The translations under genes were made by a program, and so were the position numbers. This document shows, piece by piece, positions 11,798 to 22,966 of a stretch of 64,000 bases of DNA. The DNA is from Roridomyces roridus. Lineage: Eukaryota > Basidiomycota > Agaricomycetes > Agaricales > Mycenaceae. The notes under the pieces are model-generated. The model did not search any database, was not told the origin of the DNA, and saw nothing but the letters and a program-made list of their open reading frames with translations. Where the stretch lies: positions 1,860,001 to 1,924,000 of the forward strand of contig JARKIF010000004.1 in NCBI GenBank assembly GCA_029378245.1. Reading direction: 5' to 3'. Numbering within the stretch: the stretch's first letter is position 1; each line of letters starts with the position of its first letter.

Positions 11798-13083
11798 ATG
11801 TCGATCGTAGAGCTCGAGCTCAGATTGATCTAGTGTCCAAAGACATAGAGCGTCAAAAACAAGTGTTGAGGACGCTCGAAACCAACAAGAGCCTTCTCCA
11901 GCGGCAGCTGAACACCCTGCGCGATCCTATCGCACGACTCCCGCTCGAAATTTCTTCCGAAATCTTCGTCCAATGCCTCCCTCCCGCTCCTGGCCCTGGT
12001 GCTGCGAAGGCTCCCATGCTCTTGCTAAATGTCTGCAATACGTGGACTCGCATCGCTCAATCGACCACCGCCTTGTGGACGAAAACCCACTTCTCCTTGC
12101 CCCGGAATGAAGTGTTTGGGCGGCTTCTTGGGATATGGCTTGAACGTGCCCGTACCAACATCTTGCATGTATCCGTCAAGGGGCCCATGGATAGTGGAGT
12201 GGCCACGCATATCTTTGGTCATTCCCATCACCTTGGCTACCTCGAACTGTCCTCCGAGCATGCAGAGGATGATGACGATGAAGATAATTACACCGAATTT
12301 CGCGATTTTCTGGGAAATACCCTGCCAGAATCGTTGCCGGTTCTACACACTTTTATAATTCGCAGTCGTCGCCGTGCCTTACGAGTCGCGGCACCCCCGA
12401 TTTTACAAGTTGTTCGCCTTGCCCCCAACTTGACCGAGTTGGAATTTGACGCCGTGGAAACTACTGGGTGGACGACAGGGGAGCTTGTCGTCCTTTCCAA
12501 TCTACGCCGCCTGTCGTTGAACACGAACGACGAGGCCGATTTTGGCAGCCAAACCCAAATCTTAGAATACCTGTCCGCTCCCCATCTTGCCACCCTCTCC
12601 CTCTCTCATCCCTCGGCCGAGGACAACCAGCATTTGATTTCCTTCCTGGAACGATCCAAGGCTCCTCTCCAAACGATTATCTTCACGGACCCGATCGGTT
12701 CTGGTCCCCTGTACGAAATCCTTCCTCTCCTCCCAACCATCGCGGATTTGAGAGTCGAATGGCTCGCATTCCACGTGGTGGACATCGTGTGTACGCTTCT
12801 GGGACAGACCGTACCCACTGCCGTGCCAAATCTCCAAGCCTTGCGATTTACACACTTGATTCAATTTAGTATTCAATCCTGAGATACGGTTGTTCAGGCT
12901 TTGTCTGCCCGCCGAACGCAGATCAAGACTCTACGGATGGCTCTACGGATGGAGTTCAATTCCAGTTCGGATATACTAATCCGGCCAGAAGCTCTTACTG
13001 CGTTGAAAGAGTTGTCGGCGGACGGTATGGATATTTGGATCGGTTCACTGGAATTGGGGCGAAATGAATTGCTAGATTTGTAG
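11798..13083 (+). pseudogene. F-box-like/LRR family gene with N-terminal frameshift and nonsense codon
   Basis: The reading frame matches the intact gene at 16747-18027 almost throughout: coiled coil SKDIERQKQVLRTLETNKS, F-box-like core IARLPLEISSEIF with VCNTWTRIAQSTTALWT, then LRR-like segments. Two lesions break it. One base is missing after the eighth codon from the ATG at 11798 (around 11820), where the intact paralogue has one more G. A TGA at 12880-12882 stands where the family has TGG. After that stop the normal C-terminus (LSARRTQIKTLRM to SADGMDIWIG) continues in frame to 13083. Without the frameshifted ATG, the long open frame begins only at a GTG. Confidence 0.85.
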
Positions 13084-13399
13084 ATTTTTTCCAAGTCTTG
13101 AAGTAACTACTTGTGTTATGTACACTACCGAACCTGCAATCCGAGACTATCGACCGGGTTGAGCGCTGAGCTTTGAATGGAATGGAAAAGAGTGGAATGG
13201 ATGTCAATGTTGGCCTCGTGTCGCGATGACACGGCATGCGCAATCATCTCGTACCTGCAGGCGCCGCCGTCCAACGACTGGTGAATGGTTGCACTCCCGT
13301 GGAGAGCTTCGTGCAGATCAAGTGGCCTGGAAAAGACGTCGTGCAGCAGTTGCAGACCAGCCTGGTGCAGACTTCACGACGATGCTCCTGAGCCTCCAG

Positions 13400-13489
13400 G
13401 TGCTTCATTTCAGAGCATTGTCGGCGGAGGGAATGTATATCTGGATCAGCGGTCCGCGTAGTGGCAACCCCAACGTACACAGACTGTAG
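13400..13489 (+). pseudogene. C-terminal F-box-family fragment
   Basis: The segment FRALSAEGMYIWISGP followed by a stop copies the last ~25 residues of the F-box family (SAEGMDIWIG). Nothing upstream of about 13390 aligns. It is a short leftover next to the broken copy at 11.8-13.1 kb. Confidence 0.55.
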
Positions 13490-13929
13490 TACGTCGATAG
13501 TGGGTCTCTACTTCGGCAACTTGGCATGTTGCGAAGTGAATGCATGTCGGACTCACAAGATGTCCGTGAATATAGATCAGTTCAGAATTCGAATCAGTGG
13601 ACCCCAGAAGTTGTAGCATTTGTTTCGAAATTCAAGTTCAGCGTTCAACATTCAGGCCCAGTCAGCTCCGAAATGAAGTGATCAGGGCCGGGATTCGGGG
13701 ATGAAGGAACCTGAGAGGGCCGAAAAAAATGTGGTACAGATTGCATGCAAGGGAGAGTCGACATCGACGGAGATGAAAAGCAGGATCGGACGTCGGAGAC
13801 AAGGACTCAGGGAGAGCGGATCACACGATCAACTTCCTTTTGCGGATACGCCTTCCCGACTTCGGCTGCCACTCCACTTTGCTACTCACCCTTTCCGCGG
13901 GTGCTCACCCCAACTTGTCCCCAGGACAT
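13490..13929. other. Intergenic / 5' leader region
   Basis: About 440 bp upstream of the BAR-like gene. A good acceptor (ttgtccccag) at about 13924 lies just before its ATG, so a 5' UTR intron or an extra small first exon is possible. I could not identify a matching donor with an ATG-containing exon. Confidence 0.35.
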
Positions 13930-16639
13930 ATGGTCCACCGCCCCGCAGACTCGCGTCTCCTGGCGAACCTACTCTCCCAGGAAAAGGACTACGCAAAGCA
14001 CCTAGGGACCTTTCTCGACCATTCAAATGCTTCCTTAGCTTCCGTCACCGCCTACGCTTCTGCATCTTCTCCGGAATCAGCCCAGGTTATCCTTGCTGTC
14101 GCAGCCTCTCTTGCGTCTGCGGACGATGCCCTACGCCACTATGCTGCGGCGGTAGACAGGTGGCGCGACTATCTCAAGGGACTAAAGGCTCTCGAGGATG
14201 AGGTCGGCAATATTATGCGGGATAGGGAGATTCTGTGAGCTTCAAAGTTTGGCTTCAAGGTCACTCAGCTGACCGTTCTGCAGTGTAACGCGACTAATCA
14301 AGGCCTCGAAACCGACCTCTCACTCTTCCTCATCCCCTACTCAATCTCAAACCTCCCTCGCATCTACCCCCAACTCCAAACTGGCCGCCGCCCAAACCGA
14401 GCTCCAAGCTTGCGAGGCCCACCTAGCCACGAAGGAACTCGAGCTCAGAGTCCATCGGTCGGCGTTGGTCAGCGAAGGGCTCGCGCAACGGTGTCACGCA
14501 TTAGCAGAATGCGGCCAGCGATGGAGCGAGGCGGGTCGGGTCGGGGCAATAACGGCAGAGGGCGGTGCTGGCGCTGCCTCTCCCCTTCGTGCTTCTTCAC
14601 CGGTACCGAATCAGAACAAACCACTCCCTGGAGTCGCAGGCTCAGACATTTCGCTCGCACCTTCACAATCAGCGTCGCAGATCAACCTATTTTCCGGTGC
14701 ACAGCACATATACAGCGACTCTGGCCTACCACCGCCCTCTTCTGTGGAAGATTCCAGCATGAGCCATCACCACCACCGAGATATGGCACTTCCAGCAGCC
14801 CATGCCATGTCGGACCTTGCGGTTCCATTTCTGCAACGTACTCTTGCGCGTCGAATTACGGAAGAGGATCTCTTGCGCCATCCCGAGGATGGCGAGGGTA
14901 GCAGTGTAGGAGAGGAGGAGGAAGCCACTGGAACGCTCAAGGTCGTCGAGAACCCTCGGTTTGCAGCGGCTAATAAAAGCGCGCAGGTTGCCGGCTCGAG
15001 GACTTCGTTGCTGAAGCGGTCGGATCCTTTGAAACGACAGCCAACGTACGGGGGCAGTACGCTGAGCGTCCCTGTGAAGAGCAGCTCCGGTTTCTTTGGA
15101 ACGCTGCGGGGCATCTTTGGCCGCCGGACAGGGAGTGATTATGGTGCCGGTGGGCGTAGGGGCAAGGTCAGGGATATTGACGAGGACAGCGAGGCCATGG
15201 AGGTCCGGAGCGACCCGCCAACGATGCGATCACGAGTGGTCAGCGATGTTGGCTCACGCCGAGCGTTGTTGGGTGGGGAAGCGGCAACCTTTCCGACGGA
15301 GGAATGGGTTGATGGACAGGGGCTGATTCTTGCTCAGAAACAGGCTTTGGAGGACAAGGGTTGGGCCAGCGACGGCGGCGTGGCGTCCGCATCCGCTCCT
15401 GTCAAACGTAAAAAGAGCCTGAAGAAGCAGGGGACGGTCCGAAGCGTCAGCAGCGCCCAGTCAGATTCCACTGCTGGAGGTGACCTTGTCATACTATCGC
15501 CCCGTCAGAAGCGACGCGCGTCGCTGGGTGTTACAGCGAGCTCCTCTCAAACGGCCACTGCTCTGGTACCTCCGCTCCCCCCTCCGGCGACAACAAAGGC
15601 AGAGCGCAGACAGACCATGCCTGTTCATCATCGCCCGCGGTCGCCCGAGCCTGCCAGTCTGATGAGCATTGTGGAGAGTGTTTCGCGGGCGAACCGTGAG
15701 GGATGGGCGGCGCACGATAAGCCGGAGAGTGGGGCAAACGGCCACGCGAGTGCAATTAACGGGCTCCCAGAGGTCAAGGCGCCTCGGCTTGATTCGGTGG
15801 TGTCTAGGGGGCGGTCCACGAGCACTGGAACGATAATTGAAGGCCTGCCTCGGGCGCCTGGTTCCATTTTCTCGACTCCGGCGGTACCCAGTACGTTCGC
15901 TGGCCCTTCAGTGCTACCATCCTCCGGGACGTCCTCTCCTGCATCGTCGGTGAAACGGCCTGCGAAATCACCTCTACGCAGTGCGTTGAGGACGTCGTCG
16001 CCACCCCCGCCACCTGTTCCCACCCTTCTGTCTATCAAGGCCCCGGTCCCGATTATAGCCGTTCCTGTTCCTGCACCCGTACTACTCAATGGGAATGGGG
16101 ATGTGAAAGGCAATGGGAAGGAGAATTCGCAGCATGGAGGGGATGATTCGGACGACGGCGTTTCGATATCGTCGTACGAGACTGGGCATGAGATGTTTGG
16201 CGACGGAGATGGGGATGAGACGGAGCACGAGGAGGATCATGTATCGCCGCCTCCACCGCCACCGCACGACTATGCCCACGTCAACGGCAACGGCAACGGT
16301 ACACTCATACACGAGAGCCCTGTCGAAAGCCACCAGTTGATTGAGGATTATGGGTACGGCGGGTCGGATTTGTCTGCCAGTTCCGCGTCGACGCAGACGG
16401 GGGCGGCACTTCCGCGACGGAAGAGTGTGAGGGTATCGCTCCAGCCGACGTTCTCCACGACGCCACCGGCGATTGACGAGGACGATGATGATGAAGGGAG
16501 TCTCCATGCGCCGTGGCAGGAGCGGGCTGAGCGCAAGCCGACGGTGGATATGTGGGAGGATTCGAGCGAGGAGGATGTCGAGTATCAGAGGGCCAAAAAA
16601 CTTCTTAATCGCGTTGCGAGGAAGGATAAGAAGAAATAG
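13930..16639 (+). CDS. Large BAR-like (Ivy1-type?) protein with disordered C-terminal half
   Basis: Two exons (13930-14234 and 14284-16639, intron 49 nt) encode 886 aa. The first ~170 residues are helical and lack prolines (LLSQEKDYAKHLGTFLDH, RHYAAAVDRWRDYLKGL, then LAAAQTELQACEAHLATKEL across the splice). They resemble the BAR-type domain of fungal Ivy1-like phospholipid-binding proteins that act at vacuole or endosome membranes. That assignment is an inference from pattern, not a search. The rest is low-complexity Ser/Pro/Gly with short basic islands (KRKKSLKKQG), a run of six prolines and an acidic, lysine-ending tail (DSSEEDVEYQRAKKLL). A longer N-terminus through an upstream exon cannot be excluded. 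Confidence 0.75.
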
Positions 16640-16746
16640 GAACGTTTTCATTTTGGGCATTTAAGTATATATATTCGATAGCTTAGGATTGGATTGTAGT
16701 TTTCCGTAGTGTACATACATACATACCACAAGTAATTGCTTGAAGA

Positions 16747-18027
16747 CTACAAGTCTAGAAACCTGTTTTGCCCCGATGGCCGTATTCCAATCCAAATATC
16801 CATACCTTCCGCGGAAAATTCCTTCAATGCGGTGAGAGCATTTGGCGGGATTGGTATCACACTGGACCTGAACTCCATCCGTAGAGTCTTGATTTGCGTT
16901 CGGCGGGCAGACAAAGCCTGAACAACCGCGTCCCACGCTCCAGCTTTGTTATGCACGTGTGTAAATAGCAAGGCTCGGAGATTTGGAACGGCAGTGGGTT
17001 GTGTCTGTCCTAGAAGCGTACACACACGGTCCACCCCGGACGGTCCAGGGCATTGAACTCTCAAATCTGTGAGAGTGGGGACGAGAGGAAGGATGTCATC
17101 TAGGCAACTGCAATCGCCTGGATTTGTACTGACGAGTGTGTGGAGAGGGGGCGAGGATCGTTCGAGGAAAGTGAGTATACTCCGGTGGTCCTCAGCGGAG
17201 GGGCGGAGGTCATGATGCAGACACAGGGTTGCCAGCTGCGGGGCGGAGATGTATCCTAAAATCTTGCTTTGGCTGCCAATATATTGCTGGGATTCCATGC
17301 TCAACGACAAGCGGCGTAGACTCGAAAGTACCACAAGGTCATTTGCTGTCCCACCCACAGTTTCCACGGCGTCAAATTCCAACTCGGTCAAGTTGGGGGC
17401 AAGGCGAAGAATTTGTAAAATCGGGGATGCCGCGACTTGTAAGGTGCGCCGACCACTCCGAATGACGAAGGTGTGGAGAGCGGGCAGCGATTCTGGCAAA
17501 ACTCCTTCCAAAAGATCGCGAAATTCAATGAAATCGTCGTCATCGCCTTGGCCGTCCTCTGCAGCCAATTCGAGGTGGCCAAGGTGACTGGAATGCCGAA
17601 AAATCTGTGTGGCAATGCCACTATGCATGGGTCCCTTGACGGATACATGCGAGAGGTTGGTACGGGCGCGCCCAAGCCATATCGCAAGAAGCCGCCCAAA
17701 CGCTTGGTTTCGGGGCAAGGTGAAGTGGATTTTCGTCCACAAGTCGGTGGTGGACAAAGCAATGTCGGTCCATGCATTACAGACATTCAGAAGAAGCATG
17801 GGAACTTGATGCCCGTCGGGGACAGCGGGAGAGCCTGGAGGGAGGCATTGGACGAAGATTTGGGATGAAATCTCCAACGGGAGTCGTGCGATAGGGTCAC
17901 GCAGAGTGTTCAGCTGCCGCTGAAGAAGGCTTCTGTTGGACTCGAGCGTCTTCAACACTTGTTTTTGGCGCTCTATGTCTTTGGAGACTAGATCAATCTG
18001 AGCCTCGAGCTCAACAAGGACCGACAT
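16747..18027 (-). CDS. Intact coiled-coil F-box-like protein with LRR-type C-terminal half
   Basis: Single-exon 426-aa protein, the best intact reference for the family in this window. Residues 1-45 form a coiled coil (LEAQIDLVSKDIERQKQVLK). An F-box-like motif follows at about 46-85 (IARLPLEISSQIFVQCLPPG and VCNAWTDIALSTTDLWTKI). The rest is leucine-rich with repeated LxxLxxL spacing and ends in SAEGMDIWIG. By family analogy it would link an SCF ubiquitin ligase (Skp1) to a target through the LRR-like part. No partner can be inferred from the sequence. It is convergent with the BAR-like gene, with only 107 bp between stops, and has broken relatives on both sides. Confidence 0.85.
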   Translation of the reverse strand: MSVLVELEAQIDLVSKDIERQKQVLKTLESNRSLLQRQLNTLRDPIARLPLEISSQIFVQCLPPGSPAVPDGHQVPMLLLNVCNAWTDIALSTTDLWTKIHFTLPRNQAFGRLLAIWLGRARTNLSHVSVKGPMHSGIATQIFRHSSHLGHLELAAEDGQGDDDDFIEFRDLLEGVLPESLPALHTFVIRSGRRTLQVAASPILQILRLAPNLTELEFDAVETVGGTANDLVVLSSLRRLSLSMESQQYIGSQSKILGYISAPQLATLCLHHDLRPSAEDHRSILTFLERSSPPLHTLVSTNPGDCSCLDDILPLVPTLTDLRVQCPGPSGVDRVCTLLGQTQPTAVPNLRALLFTHVHNKAGAWDAVVQALSARRTQIKTLRMEFRSSVIPIPPNALTALKEFSAEGMDIWIGIRPSGQNRFLDL

Positions 18028-18187
18028 TATGCGGTTACACTGGCGTGCTACAAGATAAGTGTGGCAAGCATACGCAGGATTAAGCGGGCACCAACCTTTT
18101 TACAACAGATTCCAGCACAAGACGAAGATGGTGGTAAGAAGGAAAGCGCGATTGTTCATCAGATTTCTGGATCTATTTACATCACGT

Positions 18188-19276
18188 CTATTCTCTACTC
18201 ACATGGAAAAGAGTCCCTGTCTTGGTTCCGACCCAGATATCCACACCGCCGGCCGCCAATTCCTTCAACACGGTCAAGGCATCCGCTGGAATTGAAATGC
18301 CACTTTCCGCCGACTCGTAGCCAATCGCCAGACGAACGGAGCGAATCCGAGCGCGACGAGCAGACAGTACTTGAAGAATCGCATCCCACGGAGGGTCATT
18401 GATCAGGTGAGTGAAATGCAAGGATTGGAGGTTCGGGAGTATGGCGGCCGGTGCGAGAACTGTGGTAAACAATTCCTGCACAATGTGGCGGCCCCCCATA
18501 TACCCGAATTCGACATGCGTGACACTGGGAAGGAGAGGGAGGATGTCATGTACCGCAGGAATCTGGATCGGATTCCCTATGCGAAGCGTGTGAAGTGACA
18601 GGGAAGATTGCTGGAGGAAGGGGATAACGTCTTCGCTGTTGTTCGCAAGGAGCCCATCCAAATTGATGAATTCGAGGCGAGGGGCGGAAATGCACCCCAG
18701 AATTGTATAAGCCGAACTGTTCAAAGACAGCCGGCGAAGATTTGAAAGTACGTGCGTGTCATCGGCTTCATCCTCCTCCTCCAATAAAATATCCTCCACT
18801 TCCAACGCGACCAAGTTGGGAGAACGGCGAAGAAGTTGTAGGATTGGGCGCAGCCGGAATTCCACGTCATCGTCACCATGAATCGCCAAGGTGCGGAGAA
18901 CAGGAAGCAGTGTTAGTTGCGTGCTCGCGAGGTCGAGCATAGTGATTGGGTCATCATAATCTTCCTCGTCTTTATCTCAGCTCCCTATGGACACATCCAG
19001 TCGTGCCAAGTGGCTAGAGTGGTGACAGATGGCCCGGGCTACGCCGTCATCCAAGGTTCCCGTCGTGTATACATTCAACAAGCCCTTGCCAGCGTATTGG
19101 AACCACTGCTCCAAAAGCTGCTCAAAGCCATCGGCTCTGGGCATTTCTAAATGGATTGTGGTCCACAAGGCAGGGGTAGATTGAGCGATGCGAGTCCACG
19201 TATTGCAGACATTCGACTTGCCCCGAGAACTCATGATGGAAATATTCACATTTATCGATGTACCAAGTCTGGTCAA
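18188..19276 (-). pseudogene. F-box-family gene, N-terminus lost, one internal stop
   Basis: Frames 18977-19276 (VCNTWTRIAQSTPALWTTI) and 18188-18940 (LPNLQSLHFTHLI, LSARRARIRSVRL) lie in the same phase and are separated only by a TGA at about 18977-18979, in a region where relatives have an acidic linker. The coiled coil and the IARLPLEIS part are missing and replaced by unrelated sequence. The C-terminus reads AGGVDIWVG, a variant of the family's SAEGMDIWIG. The downstream 250-aa frame has an ATG and could still be translated, but it lacks the F-box. Confidence 0.75.
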
Positions 19277-20129
19277 ACTCTGCTCCGTCCTATTACTTAC
19301 TTGTTCGTCAATCTAACTACTTAGAGTGTGGCTAATACGTGAGACTAACGCGCCCTATGGCTATCATTCGCGGACCTACCAGCTTGACATGTCGCATCCT
19401 CCGAGGGACTTTGTCATGGATCCCACTCAAGACTAGGTTGCATTCTTGAAGCACGGGATGGTGTGTACGGGCTTCAGCTCAGCTGCCGAAGACCTACTAC
19501 TTATCTTCTTTGCAAGCACATCCCCTTGCTCCCCGCCGTATACGTAGTACGTACCCGTTTTGAGAGGGAAAGAAACTGATAGGTATATTCATCTAGGTAA
19601 GCTTGTACTTATACTGGTAGCTTATCTACAATGTGAAATAGTGAGTAGATGACACAGGGGAATAAATGAAAACAGAGATAGGTAGAACCATTCAGGATGG
19701 ATGGAGTAATTAATCGGGGTGAATGGAAGATATGTTCAGGATGTTGAACAGGGTGTTTCAAACCAAGGAAATGAGTAGCTCTGCAGGGATCAATCCTACA
19801 ACAACCCGCGCGGGTAGAATCTGTCAACCGCGCAGTGTCGTCTACACGTACAATTACCCACGATGATTAAAATCCAAGAGTCCAAGTTGGCAAGCTGATG
19901 AAGCCCAAGGAGACGGAGCTTGTTGTGTATACGATTTGAGATTGAACCTGGTTGAACTGTCGAGGTCGAGTTGATTGCCTGTTTGCTTGCGACGGCCATA
20001 AGCGCGGACATCATGTGTAGATAACGGCCATCAATCCACCTTGGCAGATTCCAGATTCTCCATGTGGCTCTTTCTCCGAGTGTCCGTGCGACTCCGACCA
20101 ACGCGACTTGCTTCTTGACCATCGCCAGC
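19277..20129. other. Intergenic region
   Basis: About 850 bp with no recognisable gene. It holds AT-rich stretches and the promoter of the permease. A minus-strand open frame here overlaps the permease 5' end and has no support. Confidence 0.4.
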
Positions 20130-22470
20130 ATGTCGTCCCCAACCCACGACATCGAGACCAAGGGATCCGGAAATGTCATGGCCGCAGACGAGATGGCGCT
20201 CGCGCGCATGGGGTACAAGCAGGAACTCAAGTAAGGTTTCATGCTTGGCGGCATTCGATAGCTTATCGTGTGCCCTGGAAGCCGGGAATTGGGTCTCATG
20301 CAGGTGAGCGAAGCCTTCTTTTGTGGGTACATGTCGCTGATTGGGCGTTGTAGAACTTTGGAGTGTCCTTCTCCATCATATCTGTTATCACGGGGATTCC
20401 GTCGCTCTTTGCGTATGGATTGGTGCGTGGATTTCGATTTTCAGTTATACAGAGCTCATGTGGCTGTAGAATACCGGCGGTGAGTACATTTTGTGTGCAG
20501 AAATACGGTTTTTTTCATGCGAGTCTCAGGGCCGGCGGTCATGGTCTGGGGATGGGTACGAATTCGCTCGATTTTCCGGCTACATGATTGAAAGGCGTCC
20601 TTTTAGATTGTCGTTTGTGAGTGCGGAAGTCGTCCATTCTGTCAATCTCACTTCTTCCAGCTGTATTCACGATGATGGTCGGATTGGCCATGGCCGGTGA
20701 GCATCCGGCGCGACTTTTACTTGACCAATCTAAAGTGTATCACAGAGGTCTGCAGGTCTGAGAAAGCCCCTCCTTCCTTTATGTGTATTTACAGACTCTA
20801 AAGCGCCCACCCAACGTCAGGTGGTCCTTACTTCTGGGCCGCCATGCTTTCCAGGCCGAAAAATGCTCCCATAGCCTCGTGGATCACAGGCATGCTTGCT
20901 TTTGTTCTTATCCGAGGCATGCGTGACCCTCCTTGCAGGCTGGTTTAACCTCCTCGGTCAAGTTGCTGTCACGACTGGCATCAGTTTCGCTTGTGCCAAC
21001 TTTCTATCGACGGTTTGCACGTTCAAGACTGGCTTCGAACCCACTTCCCGCACGACAATCGGTATCTACGCCGCCGTGCTTGTCGCCCAAGGAACAATCA
21101 ATACGTTCGGCGTTCGCATCCTGCACCATCTGAATAATATTTCTGTGTGGTGGCATGCGATCGGCAAGTATTCTTCCTCGGTTCGAACATTATTTTTAAA
21201 TTTGCGCAGGAACGTTCTCGCTTGTGGTTGCAATCCTTGCCAAAGCCCCCACGCATCAGTCGGGTACCTTTGTTTTCCAGACGTTCATAGACGGCACGGG
21301 CGGATGGGGGGACCGCGCCAGCCATGCCTATGTCGTGGTCATTGGCATTCTCATGGCTCAATACACGCTCACTGGTGCGCTATCTTTCCTTGTCATTTAG
21401 CGACATACCAATCTTCCACCCCAGGATTCGACGCTAGTGCCCATGTTCGTTTTTCACGGGTCAGGATTTTCGCGATAACTAAACCGTGGTACTAGATGAC
21501 TGAAGAGACGAAAAACGCCGCCATGGCAGGGAGCATTGGTATTGTCATGGCCATCGGCGTCTCGGCTGTCCTCGGCTGGTTCCTGCTGCTCGGGTTGTTG
21601 TTTTGCATTCAGGACCTCGACACTACGCTGAGCAGCCCGACGGGGCAGCCCGTTGCTCAAATCCTGCTAGACTCTGTCGGGGAGAACGGCGCCATTGTAC
21701 TGATGGTGATTATCATAGGCGCCATGTTCTTCTGCGGCACCTTCTCCATTACGAGTAATTCACGAATGGTATGTTCTCTTTGACATTCTTCCATGAAACC
21801 AGTGATTAACCGGCCTAGATGTACGCCTTCTCACGAGACGGCGCCCTCCCGGGTTCCAAATTCTTCAACTACGTTAGCGAGGACTGGAAATCGCCCATCC
21901 GGACCGTATGGCTCGCCTGTTTCCTGAGCTTCTGTCTCGCACTCCCGAGTTTGGGCAGCGCAGTCGCCTTCTCTGCGGCAACCTCCATCGCCACCATTGG
22001 ACTCTACATCTCCTACGCCATCCCAATCGCACTGCGTGTTATATACCGCGACCAATTCGTTCGTGGGCCCTTCCATCTCGGGCGCGCGTCCTACCCCGTC
22101 GCGGTCATATCCGTACTGTGGATTGCCTTCATCTCGATTGCGTTCATTTTGCCTCAGATTAACGTGCGTTCTTTCCGTAATTAGAGGTTGAACTCTAATC
22201 CTCATCGCACTTTAGCCCGTCGACGCACAGACGTTCAACTACTCGATCGTTGCCGTGGGAATCGTCATATTCTACAGCGGAGGTCTTTGGATTTTGAGTG
22301 CACGAAAGTGGTTCACGGGGCCCGTGCGGCAAATTGCTGGTACGTTCCCTCTCGTGATATCTTTCTCATTCCCATTGAAGTTGAACAATTTTGTAGCAGA
22401 GGAAATGGGTATCGACGTCATGGATCCCACGCAAGCGCGACGGTTCGAGGAAACCAAAGAAGCTCCTTGA
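20130..22470 (+). CDS. APC-superfamily permease (fungal GABA/choline/amino-acid type)
   Basis: Plasma-membrane proton-coupled uptake of amino acids, GABA or choline-like amines (ACT family; substrate not decidable). Sixteen exons join in frame to 531 aa: 20130-20230, 20282-20303, 20354-20422, 20470-20479, 20530-20555, 20607-20616, 20661-20696, 20746-20755, 20804-20889, 20939-21163, 21210-21374, 21425-21444, 21496-21768, 21819-22163, 22216-22339, 22397-22470. Landmarks are NFGVSFSIISVITGIPS, NTGGPAVMVWGW, HPTSGGPYFW, GFDASAHMTEET and NSRMMYAFSRDGALPGS, all typical of the family, with about twelve hydrophobic segments. Exons 4, 6 and 8 are 10 nt each. Introns 9 (20890-20938) and 10 (21164-21209) start with GC instead of GT. 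Confidence 0.9.
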
Positions 22471-22966
22471 TTTATCTAGTTTTAGATGTAGAGCTGAAAA
22501 GTCAACCAGTTCAATATCGAGTTGAAATTGAAAGATTAAGATGAGGCCTATGTACACAGAACGATACATTCTATTGCCACCGAACCCTTACTTGTCATGA
22601 GTATTCGAATTCCGCTTCCAAATTCAGGTCTCAAGTGCGAATGCAGGCCTATGTCCCTTGGAGGCTCAGCTACACCCTTAATATCTCGTCGGCGGCTCCG
22701 TTCGTTTTCTCTGTCTGGAGACGGCCACTGACGATTCATGTGATTTTTCAGGTCGCGTTCATGTTTGTGGACGATTGAAGAGGTCAAAACAGGACAGGAA
22801 TACTGTCTTGTGAACGCCGGGCTCCTACAAATGATCCGGTCTTTGCTTTGGATATTCGTGCGCTTTCTCTGTACATCCGCTGAATCATTCAACCAAACCA
22901 TAGTCGAATTCAACAGATCAACCTCATCCATCGAGAAGGGATACCAGTTGGCAACACATGTCCAAC
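22471..22966. other. Intergenic region
   Basis: About 500 bp between the convergent permease and toxin-like copy A. No gene, repeat or motif that I can support. Confidence 0.4.

Noticed and set aside
16082..16660. 192-aa minus-strand open frame
   Set aside because: Shadow of the repetitive, GC-rich 3' part of the BAR-like gene.
19796..20332. 178-aa minus-strand open frame
   Set aside because: It overlaps the first two exons of the permease on the other strand and has no conserved motif.
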